Assembly: GCA_020747065.1 (NCBI GenBank) | Contig: JAGMVK010000020.1 | Location: forward strand, 186,001 to 250,000 | DNA length: 64,000 bases | From: Cadophora sp. MPI-SDFR-AT-0126 | Lineage: Eukaryota > Ascomycota > Leotiomycetes > Helotiales > Ploettnerulaceae | Reading direction: 5' to 3' | In this document: positions 62,167 to 64,000 of the stretch, piece after piece | Position numbering within the stretch: the stretch's first letter is position 1 | Layout of the letters: each line of letters begins with the position of its first letter | The notes under the pieces: model-generated | What the model was told of the DNA's origin: nothing | What the model saw: only the letters and a program-made list of their open reading frames with translations | The model's database searches: none | Translations under genes and position numbers: made by a program

Positions 62167-64000
62167 CAATTGATTTCATAACTAGTTTGAAATCACGGGA
62201 TCGCTTACCCCACCACTTTTTGCGCATCCACCCCCCTTCTATACACCCTTCGTAAAACAATACCTCCAAATAACTCCACTAAAATAACTCTAATTAACCT
62301 GAAATTTTCAAAAAATCAAGATACTAGTTGAATTAATGCGTAGCTTACAGCGCGTATAAGGGCTAGCCCTAGAAGATAAGTAAAATTCAAAGCGGCGGCT
62401 AAAACCTAATACTAACTTATTCTTAGTATTTAATAAATACTAAGCTTTATAGATCTATAACTAAGCTCCTTTAAAGTATTATAGACGTAAGATAACTATT
62501 TTTAAGCTTAAAGAATAAATTACTAATCTAGAAACCTTTTTTTTAAAGGCCTAGTATTAAAAATTAAGTAAGGTAGTATAAGTAAAAGAAGTAGTAGATA
62601 TACCTTTTTTCCTAGCTCTAATCTTTACTCCTATACTTACTACTATAAAGAGAAAAGCTCTATTTAATTTAAAAACATTATTTAATAAAGAACTACAGAA
62701 TATTAGCTTTAATATATAGCCTTACATTAATAAGAGTTATTAGCACGCTCTTATTAAGAATTAGGACATTAATTCAATATTTAAGTGCCTTATATATAAG
62801 GGAATATACAAGACTATATAGAAATTGTTTATTAAACTATAAATTAAGAGAAGATCTTTATCCTCTACTAAAAGACTAATTAAATAAGCTTTTGAATTTA
62901 TATTTAGGAGCATTAATAAACCTTCTTTACTTATGTTTATATAAGACTAAGAATCCTTTAATAAAGCTATAGTTCTATTACATACCTACTACTATAAAAA
63001 ACAAGCTATAGCTTATAAGATTATAGTTATAGCTTATTATAAAATACTAAAAGTAATAAAGATTTTTAATTCTAATATCGATTCATAATCACGTAGTAAA
63101 GGTAAGAAGAAATCTAAGGGAAAATCTAAAGCAAATAGAGCCCGGGATATAGTTAGACCTATACCTTTATAGCTAGAATTCAATAGTTTTAACTATCTAA
63201 ATAATCTATTTACTAGTCCTTTAATAGCTTTAGAAAAAGAGGGGATTTCTAGTCTAACGCTAAGAGATTCTATCACATAAAGAAGGCTTAGTATAAAGTA
63301 ATAATATAATACTACTAAGTTAGCTATAGAAATAATACACTAAGAGATCTTTAATTACTATATTTATATAAAACATTTATATAATAATAAGATAAAGTAT
63401 TATTATATTATACTAAAGGCTTAAATACACTATATAATTAATATAGCTCGCTAGAATCAATAAGCGGCCTCTATATATACTAAAACTCCAGAAGTTATAA
63501 TTATAATACCTTTAGTAGATTAAATCACTGCATTTACTAAAAGAGACTACTAATTAAGCTATAAGCTAAAGCTCAGTAGTATAAGAAAACTAGATTAAAC
63601 TGTAATAGAAACTACAGCTAAATCTAATAGTAATGCCTTATCTATTAAGAATCTTACCTATCTGATATTAATATAGACTATGAATTATATAATAAATTAA
63701 GCGGCCTCTTCTACGTTTATTTCTTTACCCTCTGGACTATCTAACGCTAAAAGAGCTCGTAATCCCGGGTAGGTTAGTAAGCTAGATTTACTTATAAATT
63801 CCGTGCTAAATCTAATAATTAGGATATCCAGGTATAGCTTCAAACCCCTACTATTATCCCTTATTTAATCTATAGATAACAACGAGAATAAGGTAGAATT
63901 AATAAGCTAATAGATTATCTGGAATAAGAAAAACCCTAAGAAAATAGAGGAATTATAATATAGTTTTAAGATCCTAGATAAAGCTTTTATAATAAAGTTA
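62167..64000 (+). mobile_element. Second copy of the outer TIR element family (runs off the window)
   Basis: After TA (62165-62166) the sequence CAATTGATTTCATAAC... matches the ends at 31577 and 48178, including the following AATCACGGG and C-rich stretch. From about 62340 to 62780 it is clearly homologous to the reverse complement of 47564-47985. It is strongly A+T-rich with stops in all frames, so it is RIP-degraded. Further in, a lysine-rich KKSKGKSKA translation near 63100 suggests a former coding region. The right end is outside the window. Confidence 0.65.

Overview
The window comes from a filamentous ascomycete fungus. The genes carry short (about 45-70 bp) GT-AG introns with CTAAC/CTGAC-like branch sites. 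Families restricted to or typical of filamentous fungi are present: a HET-domain protein, a DUF3433 membrane protein, an Aim9-type phosphotransferase, a surface GT2 glycosyltransferase and assimilatory nitrate reductase. Long stretches are extremely A+T- and TpA-rich in the manner of repeat-induced point mutation (RIP). A Leotiomycete-like 'two-speed' genome fits, but I cannot fix the genus from sequence alone.

Layout. 1-31 kb is mostly gene-rich: 3' end of a GH53 galactanase (1-859, +); a nitrate reductase wrecked by a stop codon, two homopolymer frameshifts and a 1.5-kb DDE transposon (1469-6303, +); a disordered hypothetical protein (7635-8798, +); a very large secreted mucin-like subtilase in nine exons (9686-15380, -); an FAD monooxygenase (17651-19518, -); a small membrane protein (20057-20779, -); a DUF3433 protein (22266-24731, -); an acyl-protein-thioesterase-like hydrolase (25645-26615, -); a multi-spanning membrane protein (27639-28592, -); a weak ORF (29079-29594, -); and a broken protein kinase gene (30055-30760, +).

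31.4-48.2 kb is a transposon island. It reads best as three nested elements. An outer TA-flanked terminal-inverted-repeat element (ends 31577 and 48178) holds a Ty3/gypsy retrotransposon on the minus strand (32125-47563, 222-bp LTRs). That in turn holds a Ty1/copia retrotransposon on the plus strand (37163-44836, 217-bp LTRs, 5-bp target duplication TATAG). All are full of stops. The two copia LTRs differ only by transitions, as RIP predicts. A second copy of the outer family starts at 62167 and runs off the window.

48.3-61.5 kb is again genic: an Aim9-like phosphotransferase (48295-50257, +), a pseudokinase (50783-51793, -), a HET-domain protein (52942-54981, -), a nuclear-looking hypothetical gene with an apparent (CT)n slippage frameshift (55384-56942, -), and a ten-exon GT2 glycosyltransferase (58271-61534, -).

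The genes do not form one obvious cluster or pathway. The strongest themes are genome defence and decay (RIP, nested transposons, transposon-inactivated nitrate assimilation) and an island edge that carries fast-evolving families (kinase-like genes, HET).
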